The position numbers were made by a program, and so were the translations under genes. 14,191 bases of DNA, taken from NCBI GenBank assembly GCA_035626155.1, contig DASPOF010000033.1, forward strand, positions 1 to 14,191. Reading direction: 5' to 3'. Origin of the DNA: DASPOF01 sp035626155. GTDB taxonomy: Bacteria; Desulfobacterota; Binatia; Binatales; Binataceae. The notes beneath the pieces are model-generated. The model did no database searches and was not told where the DNA came from. It worked only from the letters and a program-made list of their open reading frames with translations. Positions 13,368-14,191 of this stretch are shown piece by piece; position 1 is the first letter of the stretch; each line of letters begins with the position of its first letter.

Positions 13368-14191
13368 TCAGCGCAACGCGTACAGGTGGCCGTCGGCCGT
13401 CGCTACGTACAGCACCCCCGATGCCGAAAGTGCGACGTGCCTGACCGCGTCGATGCTCCGCGTGGTCCATCGCGGCGTCGAGTTGGAATCGATAATCGAT
13501 GCAGTCCCATCGGCGGCGACGTAGAATACGCGGGCGCTCCCGTCCGCTGCCAAAGCCAGCGGTGTCGGCGGCGATTTGAGATTCCATTCAACGCCGCCGC
13601 CCGGGCTCAGGGCGTAGAGCGAGTCGGAGCCGAAATAGACCGTGCCCGATGCGCCCACGACCGGTCCTGACTTGACCGGCGCAGCCGTCGCGAGATGCCA
13701 CAGCTCGGTGCCGCTTGCGGGATCGAGCGCATACAACGTCCCGCTCGATGAGCCCGCGTACACGGCGCTCGCGCCCGCGGCGAGCATCCCCGAAAAACCG
13801 CCCGGTGGCGAGAACGACCAGAGCACGGTTCCCGACGCCGTGATCGCCGTCACCGCACCGCCATCGGCGGCGACAACCAGGCCCCCAGTGATGGCCGCGG
13901 CGGTTGTTACGTTCGCGACCGGGACGCTCCATGCGATGAGGCCGGGCGCCGTCGCAGCCAGGAGTTCGCTCCCCGCGCTCACATAAACGGCATCCTGCGA
14001 GGCAAGCACGGGACCGTTGCCGCGGCCGACCTCGACGCGCCACTGAAGCGGGCCATCCGCCCCGAGCGCATACAACTCCTTCGCCGTCCCGCGAACGAAA
14101 ACCGTTCCGGAGGGAGAGACCGCCGGAGCAAGCCCACCGGCGGGGCGGCTGAAAACCTCGTGACCGGACGCATCGATGGCATGCAGCCTCG
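13368..14191 (-). CDS. PQQ-repeat (BamB-like) beta-propeller protein, 5' end off window
   Basis: The minus frame is open from the right edge to TGA at 13368-13370 (274 codons visible). It consists of repeats of about 38-40 residues, each with a strand of the form LYALDPASGTELW: LHAIDASGHEVF, LYALGADGPLQW, LLAATAPGLIAW, VTAITASGTVLW, LYALDPASGTELW, LYALSPGGGVEW, ASIIDSNSTPRW and a closing HLYALR at the C-terminus. That makes seven or more blades, as in PQQ-like propellers such as BamB and PQQ-dependent dehydrogenases. The visible part has no catalytic or quinone-binding residues that I can name, so a non-enzymatic, probably exported scaffold is likely. The N-terminus, including any signal peptide, is outside the window. 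An internal TTG at 14075 is not the real start, because the repeat pattern continues upstream of it. Confidence 0.85.
   Translation of the reverse strand, partial: RLHAIDASGHEVFSRPAGGLAPAVSPSGTVFVRGTAKELYALGADGPLQWRVEVGRGNGPVLASQDAVYVSAGSELLAATAPGLIAWSVPVANVTTAAAITGGLVVAADGGAVTAITASGTVLWSFSPPGGFSGMLAAGASAVYAGSSSGTLYALDPASGTELWHLATAAPVKSGPVVGASGTVYFGSDSLYALSPGGGVEWNLKSPPTPLALAADGSARVFYVAADGTASIIDSNSTPRWTTRSIDAVRHVALSASGVLYVATADGHLYALR

Noticed and set aside
13368..14075. Beta-propeller gene taken as complete from TTG at 14075
   Set aside because: The same frame continues to the right edge with a further repeat (LHAIDASGHEVF) before it, so the gene is 5'-truncated by the window.

Overview
This is a GC-rich, densely packed bacterial window. 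Ten of its eleven protein genes lie on the minus strand, and most neighbours overlap or are separated by only a few bases. No stretch longer than about 180 bases lacks a gene. No tRNA, rRNA, CRISPR array, insertion sequence or integrase was seen. The gene content (phosphatidylcholine synthase, a reductase/ligase/ACP/acyltransferase megaenzyme, a LarA-family protein, many atypical lipid-type enzymes) suggests a Gram-negative-like environmental bacterium, perhaps of the Myxococcota, Desulfobacterota or Binatota type. That placement is inference, not something the sequence proves.

Right part (12.02-14.19 kb): a TetR-family regulator (minus) is divergent from a small flavin/pyridoxamine-oxidase-like gene (plus). 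The latter converges on a 5'-truncated PQQ-repeat beta-propeller gene (minus). The 197-base divergent region carries a probable tetR promoter and two dyads.

Centre (5.21-12.67 kb): tetR, a HAD-IB phosphatase, a LarA-like (nickel racemase superfamily) protein and a 1460-residue four-module lipid enzyme form one tight operon, with gaps or overlaps of 6 to 14 bases. The megaenzyme runs fatty acyl reductase, long-chain acyl ligase, acyl carrier protein, PlsC acyltransferase. This order recalls the myxobacterial ether-lipid enzyme ElbD. My working reading is that the operon makes an unusual fatty-alcohol-derived or ether-type lipid. The job of the LarA-like protein there is unexplained, and it is the most intriguing part of the window.

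Left part (1-5.08 kb): a UbiE-like methyltransferase and an SDR dehydrogenase form a pair. After 153 bases follow a secreted zinc hydrolase of the phospholipase C/P1 nuclease superfamily, a dual-specificity phosphatase with a glucan-phosphatase-like active site, phosphatidylcholine synthase, and an N-formylglutamate-amidohydrolase-like protein that runs off the left edge. These last four genes are joined by TGATG, TAA-C-TTG and ATGA junctions, which suggests translational coupling. Much of the window is therefore plausibly a membrane-lipid synthesis and remodelling locus.
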